Assembly (NCBI GenBank): GCA_027076245.1
Contig: JALTKC010000435.1
Location: 1 to 12,021, forward strand
Direction of reading: 5' to 3'
DNA length: 12,021 nt
DNA from: Gammaproteobacteria bacterium
Lineage (GTDB): Bacteria > Pseudomonadota > Gammaproteobacteria > GRL18
Both the position numbers and the translations under genes were made by a program. This document shows positions 4,967-12,021 of the stretch, piece by piece; within the stretch, counting starts at the first letter, position 1, and every line of letters starts with the position of its first letter. The notes under the pieces are model-generated. The model saw only the letters and a list, made by a program, of their open reading frames with translations. It did not search any database and was not told where the DNA came from.

Positions 4967-6979
4967 TTATTTTCCTGATTTTTTACTGGGGACGTTCTGC
5001 ATTACCTGTTCCAGGCGGGTTTGCGGCAGACCCATCTGTTGTTCATATATGGCGGTATAAGCCAGAATACTGCTGACGTATTCGCGGGTTTCCTTAAAGG
5101 GAATGGTTTCTATCCAGCGGTCGGCTGGCATGGCTTTTTTCTCGGGTAGCCAGGCCTTAACCCGGTGTCCGCCGGCATTATAGGCAGCGCTGGCGAGGGC
5201 CGGCTGTTTATAGAACTTCTGCAGCATCATATTCAGATACTTGGTGCCGAATGCCACATTGGTCTCCGGGTTTAATAACTGGTTTTTGCTGTGAAATTTC
5301 ACTTCCAGTTTTTGCGCAATCACCTTGCCGGTGGCCGGCATGATCTGCATCAGGCCCAGAGCACCGACCCGGGAACGGGCATCGGTAGCAAAAGCGCTTT
5401 CGCGGCGTATCACAGCCATGGTATAGGCCGGTTTAATATCCTGTTTTTTAGAATGTTTTATTACCCGGTCTTTTTGCAGTACCGGAAAACGTAAGTCAAT
5501 ATCATCTCTCTGATCAGTATGAGCCATGGTGATAATGGCCCGGTTATGCCAGCCCCAGAGCTGGGCTACCTTGGCTGCAATGGCTCGTTGCTGGTTATCC
5601 ATGCGTTTGCGGGTGGTAAAATACCATTCCCGGCGTGCCTGCAGATCTCGGCCCAGGAAGTAGAACTCCCGGGCGCGTAATAAACCGGGGTTTTCAGCAA
5701 TGGCCTGAAGTTCTTGCTGGCTGGGCTGTAACGGGTTGTTGCGAAACTCGTAAGGCATGTCCATTTTGTCGGCCGCCAGAAAACTGTAATAACTGCGCTG
5801 ACTAGCCATGGCAGAATAGTCTTTTTCGGCCTGCTCAGTATTGCCCTGATGTTCTTTAGCGGAAGCCAGCCAGTACTGCCAGCGCAGGTTTTTCTGCTCT
5901 TCTTCCGGCAGGCGGTTGATGGCACTGGCAATAGCGTCCCAGTTGCCTTCGCGTATGGCACTGCGTACCCGCCATTCACGCACCGTTTCATCGCTGTACT
6001 GATCGGTTATTTTATCCAGCCATTTCCAGGCACCTTTACCATGACGCCAGGCCAGTTTCATACCGATGGCACGATACATTTTGGCCTGTTCCGCTTCAGT
6101 GAAAGTATTGTTCTGCTGTAATGATTTTAACAGCTTGATGGCAGCCTCCGGCTGACGCCGCGCCATTCTTTCTACGGAATGAACCAGAATATCTTGTTTA
6201 AACAGGTGATCCTGCTGCAGACGTTTACTTTTCAGGACCAGAGCCGGCTTATGATAGATTTTAATCCACTCCTGAACCCATTGCTGTTCTTCCTTGTTTA
6301 GTGAGCGTGCCAGGTATTTGGCCAGGCTGGTACGCCCCTTTTTCATGGCCAGTTTAATACGCGCTATAATCAGATCATCCGACAGCATACCGGCCTGTTT
6401 CCAGGCTTTGAAAACCGGGTCACAGCTGCGTGGCCTGGACTCACCGCTGAGCCACAGCTCTGGGACTCTGGAAAATGCTTTTTCCTTATGGCCGGTCTGG
6501 ATCAGAGCGTTGACGTAATGGCACTGACGTTCTACAGACTTCTGGGGGGTATAGGCATTAATATATTGCTGCCATTGTCTGCTTTTAGCTTTTTTATCCA
6601 GCCAGTTGACACGCAGCCAGTCAGCATAGGGCGTATCCTTGTATTGCTCGAAAAAAGCCAGCACATCGGCCTCAGGCAGACTGGACAGTTTTTTGCGGTA
6701 TTCCCTGTAGCGCAGGTAAGGCTGCAGGGGATAACCTTTAAGCTGGCGGTAATATTTGCGGTATTTTGCATACTGGCCTTTTTTCAGGGCGCTTTCAGCT
6801 TTTAGAAAAATAGTGCGCTGTTTTTTATAGCGATCAGAAATATCAATTGCTGAGTTTTTTTCGTTGGCGGCATACAGCGGACTGATGCTCAGGACAGACA
6901 AAAGCAGTAACAACCCCAGGCTGATGAAGTGTTTTATAGTCAATAGCTTATGCCTGTTTGCGGCGGGATGTGAGGTCAT
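4967..6979 (-). CDS. slt: Soluble lytic murein transglycosylase
   Basis: Slt cleaves the MurNAc-GlcNAc bond of peptidoglycan in the periplasm, leaving 1,6-anhydroMurNAc ends. From the chosen start (MTSHPA) the product is 670 residues, against about 645 in E. coli. Residues 1-37 form a signal peptide: basic stretch, LGLLLLLSVL core, cleavage after LYA. A long helical region rich in W, R and Q (about 40-430) fits the superhelical domain, then a linker. The catalytic domain follows with AVIRRESAF (catalytic Glu E527), ARSRVGALGLMQIMPAT, NVAFGTKYLNMML and ASAAYNAGGHRVKAWL. The frame is open to 7156, but that extension would cover the divergent dusA start and put 59 residues before the signal peptide, so 6979 is preferred despite a weak Shine-Dalgarno. 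thyA follows after 7 bases. Confidence 0.95.
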   Translation of the reverse strand: MTSHPAANRHKLLTIKHFISLGLLLLLSVLSISPLYAANEKNSAIDISDRYKKQRTIFLKAESALKKGQYAKYRKYYRQLKGYPLQPYLRYREYRKKLSSLPEADVLAFFEQYKDTPYADWLRVNWLDKKAKSRQWQQYINAYTPQKSVERQCHYVNALIQTGHKEKAFSRVPELWLSGESRPRSCDPVFKAWKQAGMLSDDLIIARIKLAMKKGRTSLAKYLARSLNKEEQQWVQEWIKIYHKPALVLKSKRLQQDHLFKQDILVHSVERMARRQPEAAIKLLKSLQQNNTFTEAEQAKMYRAIGMKLAWRHGKGAWKWLDKITDQYSDETVREWRVRSAIREGNWDAIASAINRLPEEEQKNLRWQYWLASAKEHQGNTEQAEKDYSAMASQRSYYSFLAADKMDMPYEFRNNPLQPSQQELQAIAENPGLLRAREFYFLGRDLQARREWYFTTRKRMDNQQRAIAAKVAQLWGWHNRAIITMAHTDQRDDIDLRFPVLQKDRVIKHSKKQDIKPAYTMAVIRRESAFATDARSRVGALGLMQIMPATGKVIAQKLEVKFHSKNQLLNPETNVAFGTKYLNMMLQKFYKQPALASAAYNAGGHRVKAWLPEKKAMPADRWIETIPFKETREYVSSILAYTAIYEQQMGLPQTRLEQVMQNVPSKKSGK

Positions 6980-7067
6980 CTGCTCTGTTCTGTTAAGGTG
7001 AAATTCAGGTTCTTGCTGTAAGTATAGTATTATATGGCGATTATTTTCAGGAAGGAAAGGGTTTTTA
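6980..7067. promoter_or_regulatory. Divergent promoter region between slt and dusA
   Basis: This 88-base gap must carry the 5' signals of both genes unless each is read from within the other. On the plus strand AT-rich -10-like hexamers (TATTAT at 7028-7033) and a strong purine-rich ribosome binding site (AGGAAGGAAAGG, ending 7060) precede the dusA ATG. No -35/-10 pair at proper spacing was convincing. Confidence 0.4.
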
Positions 7068-8096
7068 ATGTCCTTAATGCAACAAAAGCCGGATTCGATG
7101 TCTAATGTACGCCATTTAACAACAGCCGATCCGCGTAAAGTCAGTCTGGCCCCCATGTTGGACTGGACTGATCGGCATTTTCGCTATCTGCTTCGACTGG
7201 TCTCTCGCCATATGTGGTTATATACCGAAATGGTGACCACTGGCGCTATTTTATATGGGAATAACCTGCCCCGTTTTATGGGCTTCAGTGCTGAAGAAAA
7301 GCCCCTGTCCCTCCAGCTGGGCGGTAGTAATCCTGAAGAACTGGCACGCTGCTGTGTGCTGGCACAGGAACAGGGCTATGATGAGGTTAATCTGAATGTG
7401 GGTTGTCCCAGTGACCGGGTTCAGTCCGGCATGTTCGGTGCCTGTCTGATGGCAAAGCCGGAGCTGGTGGCAGAATGTGTGGCGGCCATGACAGAGAGTG
7501 TGGATATTCCGGTTTCTGTGAAAACCCGTATCGGTATTGATCATGAAGATCATTATGACCAGCTACAGTATCTGGTGGAAGCGGTCAGTGAGACCGGCTG
7601 CCGTTATTTTACCATTCATGCCCGCAAGGCCTGGCTGGAAGGGTTAAGCCCTAAGGATAACAGGACCATTCCGCCGCTGCGTTATGACTTTGTGTATCAG
7701 CTCAAGCAGGATTTTCCTGAACTGCATATTACTATTAACGGCGGTATTAAAACACTGGCAGATATGCAGAGGCATCTTGAACAGGTTGACGGAGTGATGA
7801 TTGGCCGCGAGGCTTATCATAATACCTATCTGATGTCTGAGGTAGACCGTCTGTTCTATGGAGTAACAGAAGCTTCCCTGAGCCGAAAGCAGGTGATACA
7901 GGCTTATGCAGACTATATTGAAACCCAGATGCAGCAGGGTGTTCCCCTGATCCAGATGACAAAGCACACTCTGGGTCTGATGCACTCCTGCCCGGGTGCC
8001 CGGACTTTCAGACGTATTTTAAGTGAAAATGCCTGGAAAAAAGGGCAGGGACCGGAATTATTGATTCGTGCGGCAGAAGCAGTGGATTGTGATTAA
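7068..8096 (+). CDS. dusA: tRNA-dihydrouridine(20/20a) synthase
   Basis: DusA is an FMN- and NADPH-dependent enzyme that reduces U20/U20a in the D-loop of tRNA. The 342-residue product starts its barrel at KVSLAPMLDWTDRHFRYLLR and carries EMVTTGAI (54-61), LQLGGSNPEELA, and NLNVGCPSDRVQ with catalytic C113, followed by GAFGACLM-like residues. HARKAWLEGLSPKDNRTIPPL and NGGIKTL / DGVMIGREAY are also present. The HARKAWL..LSPK.NR block distinguishes DusA from DusB and DusC. The ATG at 7068 follows a strong purine-rich ribosome binding site; an ATG at residue 11 is a possible later start. It is divergent from slt. The PliG-like gene follows after 56 bases on the same strand, with only a weak AT hairpin between, so read-through is likely. 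Confidence 0.96.
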   Translation: MSLMQQKPDSMSNVRHLTTADPRKVSLAPMLDWTDRHFRYLLRLVSRHMWLYTEMVTTGAILYGNNLPRFMGFSAEEKPLSLQLGGSNPEELARCCVLAQEQGYDEVNLNVGCPSDRVQSGMFGACLMAKPELVAECVAAMTESVDIPVSVKTRIGIDHEDHYDQLQYLVEAVSETGCRYFTIHARKAWLEGLSPKDNRTIPPLRYDFVYQLKQDFPELHITINGGIKTLADMQRHLEQVDGVMIGREAYHNTYLMSEVDRLFYGVTEASLSRKQVIQAYADYIETQMQQGVPLIQMTKHTLGLMHSCPGARTFRRILSENAWKKGQGPELLIRAAEAVDCD

Positions 8097-8112
8097 CAGA
8101 TGTGTTAATTTT
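8092..8112 (+). terminator. AT-rich hairpin over the dusA stop codon, weak terminator candidate
   Basis: ATTAACA (8092-8098) and TGTTAAT (8103-8109) are perfect inverted arms with loop GATG, running into TTTT (8109-8112). The left arm includes the dusA TAA stop. Only one G-C pair supports the stem, so it would be a leaky terminator at best. Confidence 0.3.
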
Positions 8113-8137
8113 CTGAAGGTTAAAAATTAAGGAAACC

Positions 8138-8149
8138 ATGAAGGCATAA
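8138..8149 (+). other. Three-codon start-stop reading frame (MKA) ahead of the PliG-like gene
   Basis: ATG AAG GCA TAA lies 4 bases after AAGGA (8129-8133) and ends 3 bases before the ATG at 8153. Its AAGG (8141-8144) sits 8 bases before that ATG and probably serves as its ribosome binding site. It could be chance, or a minimal leader affecting re-initiation on the downstream gene. Confidence 0.25.
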
Positions 8150-8152
8150 TTT

Positions 8153-8620
8153 ATGAAAGGATCTAATGAATCAATAACTGTTTTTAAACAGACTCTTACT
8201 ACACTGATTGTGTTTGTGCTAATGTATTCAGGGAGCCTCAGTGCCAATGAGGACAACAATGAGAACAATAATAAAGTTCAGAAAATCCTCTTTCCAGAGG
8301 GTCAAAATAGTGTGGCAATGAACGGACATGTTGCTGCCCATGAATCCTATGACTATCTTCTGTCAGCCAAAAAGGGGCAGGCCTTCCGGATTATATTAAA
8401 ATCAACCAATCGTTATAATGTTTTTAATATTATGGAACCGGGGGAAAAGACCGATGCCTTTTTTAACGGTTCATTACGTGGTACGCAATTCCAGGGAGTA
8501 TTATCAAAAGAAGGGGTTTATACCATTAGAGTGTATTTGATGGATAATGCTGCACATCGAGATGAGCATGGACAATATACTCTGGAGATTGAACGTCAGG
8601 ATGTGCTTCAGACTCGTTAA
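8153..8620 (+). CDS. Small secreted protein resembling g-type lysozyme inhibitor (PliG-like)
   Basis: The 155-residue product has a signal peptide (hydrophobic LTTLIVFVLMYSG core, cleavage near A31) and an Asn/Asp-rich mature start. The rest looks like an all-beta domain: ILFPEGQNSVAMNGHV, YDYLLSAKKGQAFRI (66-80), and GVYTIRVYLMDNAAHRDEHGQYTLEI (121-146). The segments YxY-LxAKKGQ, then SGxYxIRVxxxxNxARR, then YxLxI are, as I recall, shared with PliG, the periplasmic inhibitor of goose-type lysozyme, and with many uncharacterised relatives. True inhibition is therefore a guess from the fold; related proteins are often annotated only as hypothetical. It lies 56 bases after dusA and may be co-transcribed. 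Its stop codon interlocks with that of the convergent phosphatase gene. Export to the periplasm is well supported; the biochemical role is not. Confidence 0.75.
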   Translation: MKGSNESITVFKQTLTTLIVFVLMYSGSLSANEDNNENNNKVQKILFPEGQNSVAMNGHVAAHESYDYLLSAKKGQAFRIILKSTNRYNVFNIMEPGEKTDAFFNGSLRGTQFQGVLSKEGVYTIRVYLMDNAAHRDEHGQYTLEIERQDVLQTR

Positions 8621-9420
8621 ATTTCCGGCTTAACCAGTACTACTGTAACATTATCTTTACCGCCGGCGTTATTGGCAGCGTCAATCAATGCCTGTGCAGC
8701 GGTGTTTAATGGGCGGCTTCTGTTTTCTTTCAGAATGGTTTCTATTTCTGTATCACTGAGCATATCACACAGACCGTCGGAGCACAGTAAAAATAAATCA
8801 CGCTTGTGTAATTCGATGATCTGCTGTTCTGCGGCGATTCGTTTCCAGGGGCCAATGGCCTTGTAGATAATATTATGTTTAGGGGCTTTGCCTTCCCGTC
8901 CGGTATCCAGCCAGAGCTGATAATGACTGTGATCGGTACTGAGCTGCTCCAGTTTGTTGTCTGCAAAACGATAGGTACGGCTGTCCCCGACATTAAAGGC
9001 ATGTAATTGCTTTTTGGCGTTCTTATGATAGGCATCAATCCAGAAACCGGTAACTGTAGTGCCCATACCCCGGCCTTCTGTCAGACCTTTGGCAATATTA
9101 TAGCAGTGCGTCTGGTTATTGGCTTCTTCGATAGCATCCTGAAGTACGGAACTGAACCGGGTCGGGCTGGCTTCGTCCTGTTGTTCATTGAGCATTTTTT
9201 TTATATGGTTAAATATGGTTTCAATGGCGAGTTTACTGGCCACTTCTCCGGCATCATGTCCGCCCATGCCGTCAGCGACAATAAACAGGCCCAGCTTTTC
9301 ATCAATCAGAAAATTATCTTCATTGAGTTTGCGGCGCCGGCCCACATCGCTGATACCGGCAGAATACATACGTACCGGATCGGGCTTATGGGTCAGTTTG
9401 TCAAAAAATTGTTTGAGCAT
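8617..9420 (-). CDS. PP2C-family serine/threonine protein phosphatase
   Basis: The 267-residue product is a complete bacterial PP2C domain, a metal-dependent phosphatase that removes phosphate from Ser/Thr. Motifs in order: GRRRKLNEDNFLID (E34, D35), VADGMGGHDAGEVAS (D50, G51), GMGTTVTGFWI (118-128), NVGDSRTYRF (143-152), STDHSHYQL, LLCSDGLCDMLSD (D215) and GGKDNVTVVLV (D256). The acidic residues that bind the two metal ions are all present. It has no membrane helix or signal peptide. The ATG at 9420 starts just before the domain and lies 19 bases after the syd stop; it lacks a clear Shine-Dalgarno, so coupling to syd is likely. It is last in a minus-strand unit of coiled-coil gene, yigZ and syd. 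The domain resembles PppA and Stp phosphatases, which often work with a Ser/Thr kinase and FHA protein, but no such partner is visible. Confidence 0.94.
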   Translation of the reverse strand: MLKQFFDKLTHKPDPVRMYSAGISDVGRRRKLNEDNFLIDEKLGLFIVADGMGGHDAGEVASKLAIETIFNHIKKMLNEQQDEASPTRFSSVLQDAIEEANNQTHCYNIAKGLTEGRGMGTTVTGFWIDAYHKNAKKQLHAFNVGDSRTYRFADNKLEQLSTDHSHYQLWLDTGREGKAPKHNIIYKAIGPWKRIAAEQQIIELHKRDLFLLCSDGLCDMLSDTEIETILKENRSRPLNTAAQALIDAANNAGGKDNVTVVLVKPEI

Positions 9421-9439
9421 GGTTTTTGTGCATATAAGG

Positions 9440-10054
9440 TTATTCCGCTTCAACCCTGCCGTATTCCAGTTCATCCAGAAAGTCAGACAGAGTGACGGCC
9501 AGTACTTTTTCAACACCATAGCCTGGGCGTTCCAGTACCACCTGACCGGATTCATTGTCTATACTGATAATATAATCAGAATCGGTACAGGCAATAAAAA
9601 AAGTGAGTGCCTGTTTATTACGAATCTTATTGAGGGCATGACCCAGCTGATTTTCAATTAAACGCTGCATATCATCCTCATTCCAGACAAACATCAGGCT
9701 TAAATTGCCCTGCTGAAAAACAGCATCCACATGGTCAGACCAGTAACGGCTGAAAAATACCGGTATATCAGGGTGCAGCTGGATTTCCAGTGCCTTTTCC
9801 AGGCCTGCCAGATCACTGTTTTTGTCAGGGCTGTCCGGGTTGTCAGGGCGTAGAAACGGCTGCCAGTGAATGGAATACTGCATCTGTTCCGACATAAATG
9901 GTTTACCCTGCAGGCAGTCTGACAGCATGTGCTCATCGTATTCGATTACCGGCAGTTCGCCGGTTTGGGCTTCAACGATATTGATAAAGCGCTTAAAAAA
10001 ATTGTCCAGACTGTTTTGAGTATGGCGTAAGTTGTGATTATCAGTAACGGACAT
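9440..10054 (-). CDS. syd: SecY-interacting protein Syd
   Basis: Syd is a small peripheral protein on the inner face of the membrane that binds SecY and is thought to help proofread or disassemble faulty SecYEG translocons. The 204-residue product (E. coli 181) has an N-terminal helix (QNSLDNFFKRFINI), then DCLQGKPF, YSIHWQPF, ALEIQLHPDIPVFFSRYWSDHVDA, LSLMFVWNEDDMQRLIENQLGHALNKIR (about 118-145) and the C-terminal VEKVLAVTLSDFLDELE. The WNEDD-QRL-EN-GH block is the best family sign, matching E. coli TWSEDDFRRVQENLIGH. The ATG at 10054 gives the full family domain but has only a weak ribosome binding site. It lies 36 bases after yigZ and 19 before the phosphatase gene. Syd is largely confined to gammaproteobacteria, which supports the taxonomic reading of the window. 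Confidence 0.9.
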   Translation of the reverse strand: MSVTDNHNLRHTQNSLDNFFKRFINIVEAQTGELPVIEYDEHMLSDCLQGKPFMSEQMQYSIHWQPFLRPDNPDSPDKNSDLAGLEKALEIQLHPDIPVFFSRYWSDHVDAVFQQGNLSLMFVWNEDDMQRLIENQLGHALNKIRNKQALTFFIACTDSDYIISIDNESGQVVLERPGYGVEKVLAVTLSDFLDELEYGRVEAE

Positions 10055-10090
10055 AATGGTAAAATAAAACCTGTATAAGATCTTGCTGTA

Positions 10091-10714
10091 TTAAAAATGT
10101 AAAGCTTCCGTACTCAGTTCACCCTTACAGATATTTTGCAATTGTTGGCGGGTTTCTGCCATGCAGTTCTGTTCCAGTTCCAGAGTAAAAATTACCTGCT
10201 GCTGATAATCTACTTTAGTGAGTGGTATATCATGACTGTCCAGAAAATATCGGATATCGGATTCATAACAGTACGGGAAACGGATAGTGACCGCTGTTCT
10301 TCGTATAACTTCCTTAACGGCTAACTGTTCAATGGCTGCCTGAGTACTATTGCTGTAGGCACGAACCAGACCGCCGGCCCCCAGTTTGATGCCGCCGAAA
10401 TAGCGGCTGACCACACAGATAATTTCCCCATACCCACTGTGCTGCAGAACATTTAAAATTGGTTTGCCTGCAGTACCCGAAGGTTCGCCGGCATCAGAAA
10501 AACGCACGGCTGAGGCAGAATCAGGCGGGCAGGCTATATAGGCCCAGCAATGATGCCGGGCATCAGGATAACGCTGTTTATCCTGTTCAATAACAACCTT
10601 GGCCTGCTGCGGATCCGGGCAGTGAGCAATATGGGCAATAAAACGGCTGCGTTTTATTTCCGTAGTTACTTCAATGTCCTGAGCCGGAATCAACCAGGTT
10701 TTATCAGCAGGCAT
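10091..10714 (-). CDS. yigZ: YigZ/IMPACT-family protein (UPF0029)
   Basis: The 207-residue product has the UPF0029 core: SRFIAHIAHCPD (23-34), HHCWAYI (54-60), SDAGEPSGTAGKP (73-85), and the signature VVSRYFGGIKLGAGGLVRAY (101-120) followed by SNSTQAAI. The C-terminal DUF1949 part (about 140-205) is ferredoxin-like. E. coli YigZ is about 204 residues. Eukaryotic IMPACT relatives modulate GCN2 and translation; the bacterial role is unclear and possibly linked to ribosomes or RNA. The ATG at 10714 is the only reasonable start: an in-frame stop lies six codons upstream. No strong ribosome binding site is seen. It lies 58 bases after the coiled-coil gene and 36 before syd, all on the minus strand, so an operon is likely though a functional link is not shown. 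Confidence 0.93.
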   Translation of the reverse strand: MPADKTWLIPAQDIEVTTEIKRSRFIAHIAHCPDPQQAKVVIEQDKQRYPDARHHCWAYIACPPDSASAVRFSDAGEPSGTAGKPILNVLQHSGYGEIICVVSRYFGGIKLGAGGLVRAYSNSTQAAIEQLAVKEVIRRTAVTIRFPYCYESDIRYFLDSHDIPLTKVDYQQQVIFTLELEQNCMAETRQQLQNICKGELSTEALHF

Positions 10715-10772
10715 CAGACAGCCGTAACTTCAATGTTGATAAATGACCAAGGCAGAATGGATTCAATGGCTA

Positions 10773-12021
10773 TTACGTTTCTTTCTTTATAGAATCATAA
10801 GCGGCTTTCAGTTCATCATGAATAGAGCTGTCTGCCGGGCCACCGGTCGGTGCGCCATTAACCACCTGTTGTGAATCTTCAGGATGCAGAACCGGAGGAA
10901 CGGCTGCGGCACTCTGAGCTTTGGCCATAATATCTTCACGACGGCGTTTGGCTTCTTCAATGGCCTGTTTGCGTGCTTCTTCCTTGGCTCTTAACAGGGC
11001 ATTCTGACGTTCAATTTCACGGCTGCGTTGAGATTCGGCTTCCAGCTGGCTGCGGGCCTGTTCGGCCTCCTGCTGTAGCCGTGCCAGTTCATCACGCTGC
11101 AGGGCAATGGACTGTTCCTGCAGTTTTTTATTAATTTCAATCTGTTCCAGTTGCTCTTTCAGCTCCTGGGCTTCTGCCCGGGCCTGCTGTTCCATTTCTT
11201 CTTTCTGCTGTTTCAGGCGTTCCGCTTCTTTCTGGGCTTCCTGTTTAGCCTGCTCAATTTGCTCCATATGCTCCTTGAGTTCCCGTGCTTCCTGCTCCAT
11301 TTCTTCTTTCTGCTGTTTCAGGCGTTCCGCTTCTTTCTGAGCTTCCTGTCTGGCAGCTTCCAGTTGCTGTTTTAGTTCTTCAGCTTCCTGGAGAACCTGT
11401 TGTTCCATGGCTTCTTTTTCTTTCTTTAATTCTTCCGACTTTTTCTGTGCTTCCAGACGAGTCTGTTCCAGCTGTTCTTTTAGCTGTTGAGCTTCTTCCT
11501 GAGCCTGCTGTTCCAGTTGCTCTTTCTGCTTGCGCAGTTGTTCTGCTTCTTCTAAAGCCTGTTGTTTGGCTGTTTCAACTTCTGCCTTAAAGGCCATAAT
11601 TTCCTGTTGATAATTAAGTGCTTCCTGCTCCAGCTTCTGGGCTTCTTCGGCCAGCAGCAGTTTTTCCTGTTCCATCTGTTGACGTTGTCTGGCAAGCTGA
11701 GCTTCCAGTTCCTGACGCTCAGCTTCAAGTTCCTGCGCCATATTTTCACGCATCTGCTCCATCTCAGCACGTGCCTGTTCCGTTTCTGCCTTAACCTGTT
11801 CCAGTTCTTCCTCAAACTCCTTACGAGCCTGTTCGGCAGCCTGAGCACGTTTATTGGCACTCTCAATACGTTCCTGGGCTTCCGCCAGTTCTGCGGAACG
11901 TAAGCGTTCCTGTTCTTCACGGGCCCGCTTTTCTTCTTTCATCTGCTCACTCAGACGCTGAATTTCCTGCTGAGCTTCCAGACGAGCCTGTTCAACCTGC
12001 TGACGTTCCTGTTCACGCCGG
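10773..12021 (-). CDS. Long coiled-coil protein with internal repeats (5' end outside window)
   Basis: The frame is open from the window edge (first codon at 12020) to TAA at 10773-10775, giving 415 visible residues. Apart from the last 65 or so, it is an unbroken charged helix rich in E, Q, K, R and A with Leu/Met at heptad spacing, so a long coiled coil is near certain. The middle holds four repeat units of 36, 36, 35 and 35 residues. The C-terminal end differs: a Pro/Gly/Ala-rich linker (SAAAVPPVLHPEDSQQVVNG) and then a short helix ending DELKAAYDSIKKET. The ATG at 11942 is internal because the same heptad pattern continues upstream. Membrane segments or an N-terminal domain would lie outside the window. 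No family was recognised; similarity to SMC-, TolA- or myosin-like proteins would be compositional. It is the upstream gene of the unit with yigZ, syd and the phosphatase. Role unknown; a structural or scaffold function is possible. Confidence 0.85.
   Translation of the reverse strand, partial: RREQERQQVEQARLEAQQEIQRLSEQMKEEKRAREEQERLRSAELAEAQERIESANKRAQAAEQARKEFEEELEQVKAETEQARAEMEQMRENMAQELEAERQELEAQLARQRQQMEQEKLLLAEEAQKLEQEALNYQQEIMAFKAEVETAKQQALEEAEQLRKQKEQLEQQAQEEAQQLKEQLEQTRLEAQKKSEELKKEKEAMEQQVLQEAEELKQQLEAARQEAQKEAERLKQQKEEMEQEARELKEHMEQIEQAKQEAQKEAERLKQQKEEMEQQARAEAQELKEQLEQIEINKKLQEQSIALQRDELARLQQEAEQARSQLEAESQRSREIERQNALLRAKEEARKQAIEEAKRRREDIMAKAQSAAAVPPVLHPEDSQQVVNGAPTGGPADSSIHDELKAAYDSIKKET
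11136..11561 (-). repeat. Four tandem coding repeats inside the coiled-coil gene
   Basis: Units at about 11454-11561, 11346-11453, 11241-11345 and 11136-11240 each encode a version of EAQKEAERLKQQKEEMEQQ. The last two share 44 identical bases (11191-11234 and 11296-11339), extending to 54 with one mismatch, offset exactly 105 bases. That is 35 residues or five heptads, so whole units can be gained or lost without breaking the coiled-coil register. Confidence 0.8.

Noticed and set aside
5566..6121. Long alternative frames inside slt on both strands
   Set aside because: They are shadows of a well-supported slt coding region, with no recognisable motifs or ribosome binding sites.
6980..7156. 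Upstream extension of the slt frame to 7156
   Set aside because: It would put 59 residues before a clear signal peptide and run antisense through the dusA start; the shorter start at 6979 gives a normal Slt.
8153..8620. Immunity protein of a toxin pair with the neighbouring slt
   Set aside because: slt is a normal housekeeping enzyme separated by dusA and transcribed the other way; no toxin-immunity layout is present.
9421..9555. Upstream extension of the phosphatase gene to 9555
   Set aside because: It lies inside the end of syd in another frame and precedes the PP2C domain; no family similarity in the added residues.
11136..11561. CRISPR-like array
   Set aside because: The repeats are coding, in register with heptads, and have no unique spacers.
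11107..11903. Cys/Ser/Phe/Leu-rich plus-strand frames opposite the coiled-coil gene
   Set aside because: Their composition is what the antisense of a Glu/Gln/Lys repeat produces; they resemble membrane proteins only by artefact.

Overview
The window looks like chromosome from a gammaproteobacterium of moderate to slightly AT-rich composition (judged by eye, not counted). The gene set supports this: Syd, Slt, DusA, YigZ, Lgt and an RlmI-type methyltransferase all match gammaproteobacterial forms. The thymidylate synthase is the roughly 283-residue type that I recall from Vibrio and relatives. Two DsrE2-like proteins hint at sulfur-trafficking chemistry, but this does not prove a sulfur oxidiser. 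No rRNA, tRNA, CRISPR array, transposase or phage gene was seen.

Layout. (1) 1-1234, plus strand: the end of an rRNA methyltransferase gene (RlmI family), translationally coupled by a one-base stop/start overlap to lgt. (2) 1235-4107: a block unlike the usual lgt-thyA neighbourhood. It holds a REP-like palindrome that supplies the ribosome binding site of a DsrE2-like gene, a second DsrE2-like paralogue facing it tail to tail across a shared hairpin, a 310-base AT-rich divergent control region with repeated motifs, a stand-alone response-regulator receiver protein, and a TauD/TfdA-family dioxygenase. (3) 4108-6979, minus strand: a two-gene unit, slt (lytic transglycosylase) then thyA. (4) 7068-8620, plus strand: dusA (tRNA dihydrouridine synthase), divergent from slt, then a small secreted PliG-like protein. 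(5) 8617-12021, minus strand: a closely spaced run transcribed from a long coiled-coil gene (5' end outside the window) through yigZ and syd to a PP2C-type phosphatase, whose stop codon interlocks with that of the PliG-like gene.

How the genes relate. Most are housekeeping: lipoprotein maturation (lgt), murein turnover (slt), dTMP synthesis (thyA), tRNA and rRNA modification (dusA, the methyltransferase), and SecY quality control (syd). The accessory interest lies in the DsrE2 pair with its repeat-rich control region, the orphan receiver and dioxygenase beside it, and the repeat-built coiled-coil protein heading the phosphatase unit. I did not find a clear new defence or mobile system. The best candidates for something undescribed are the DsrE2/receiver/dioxygenase block and the coiled-coil/YigZ/Syd/PP2C unit.
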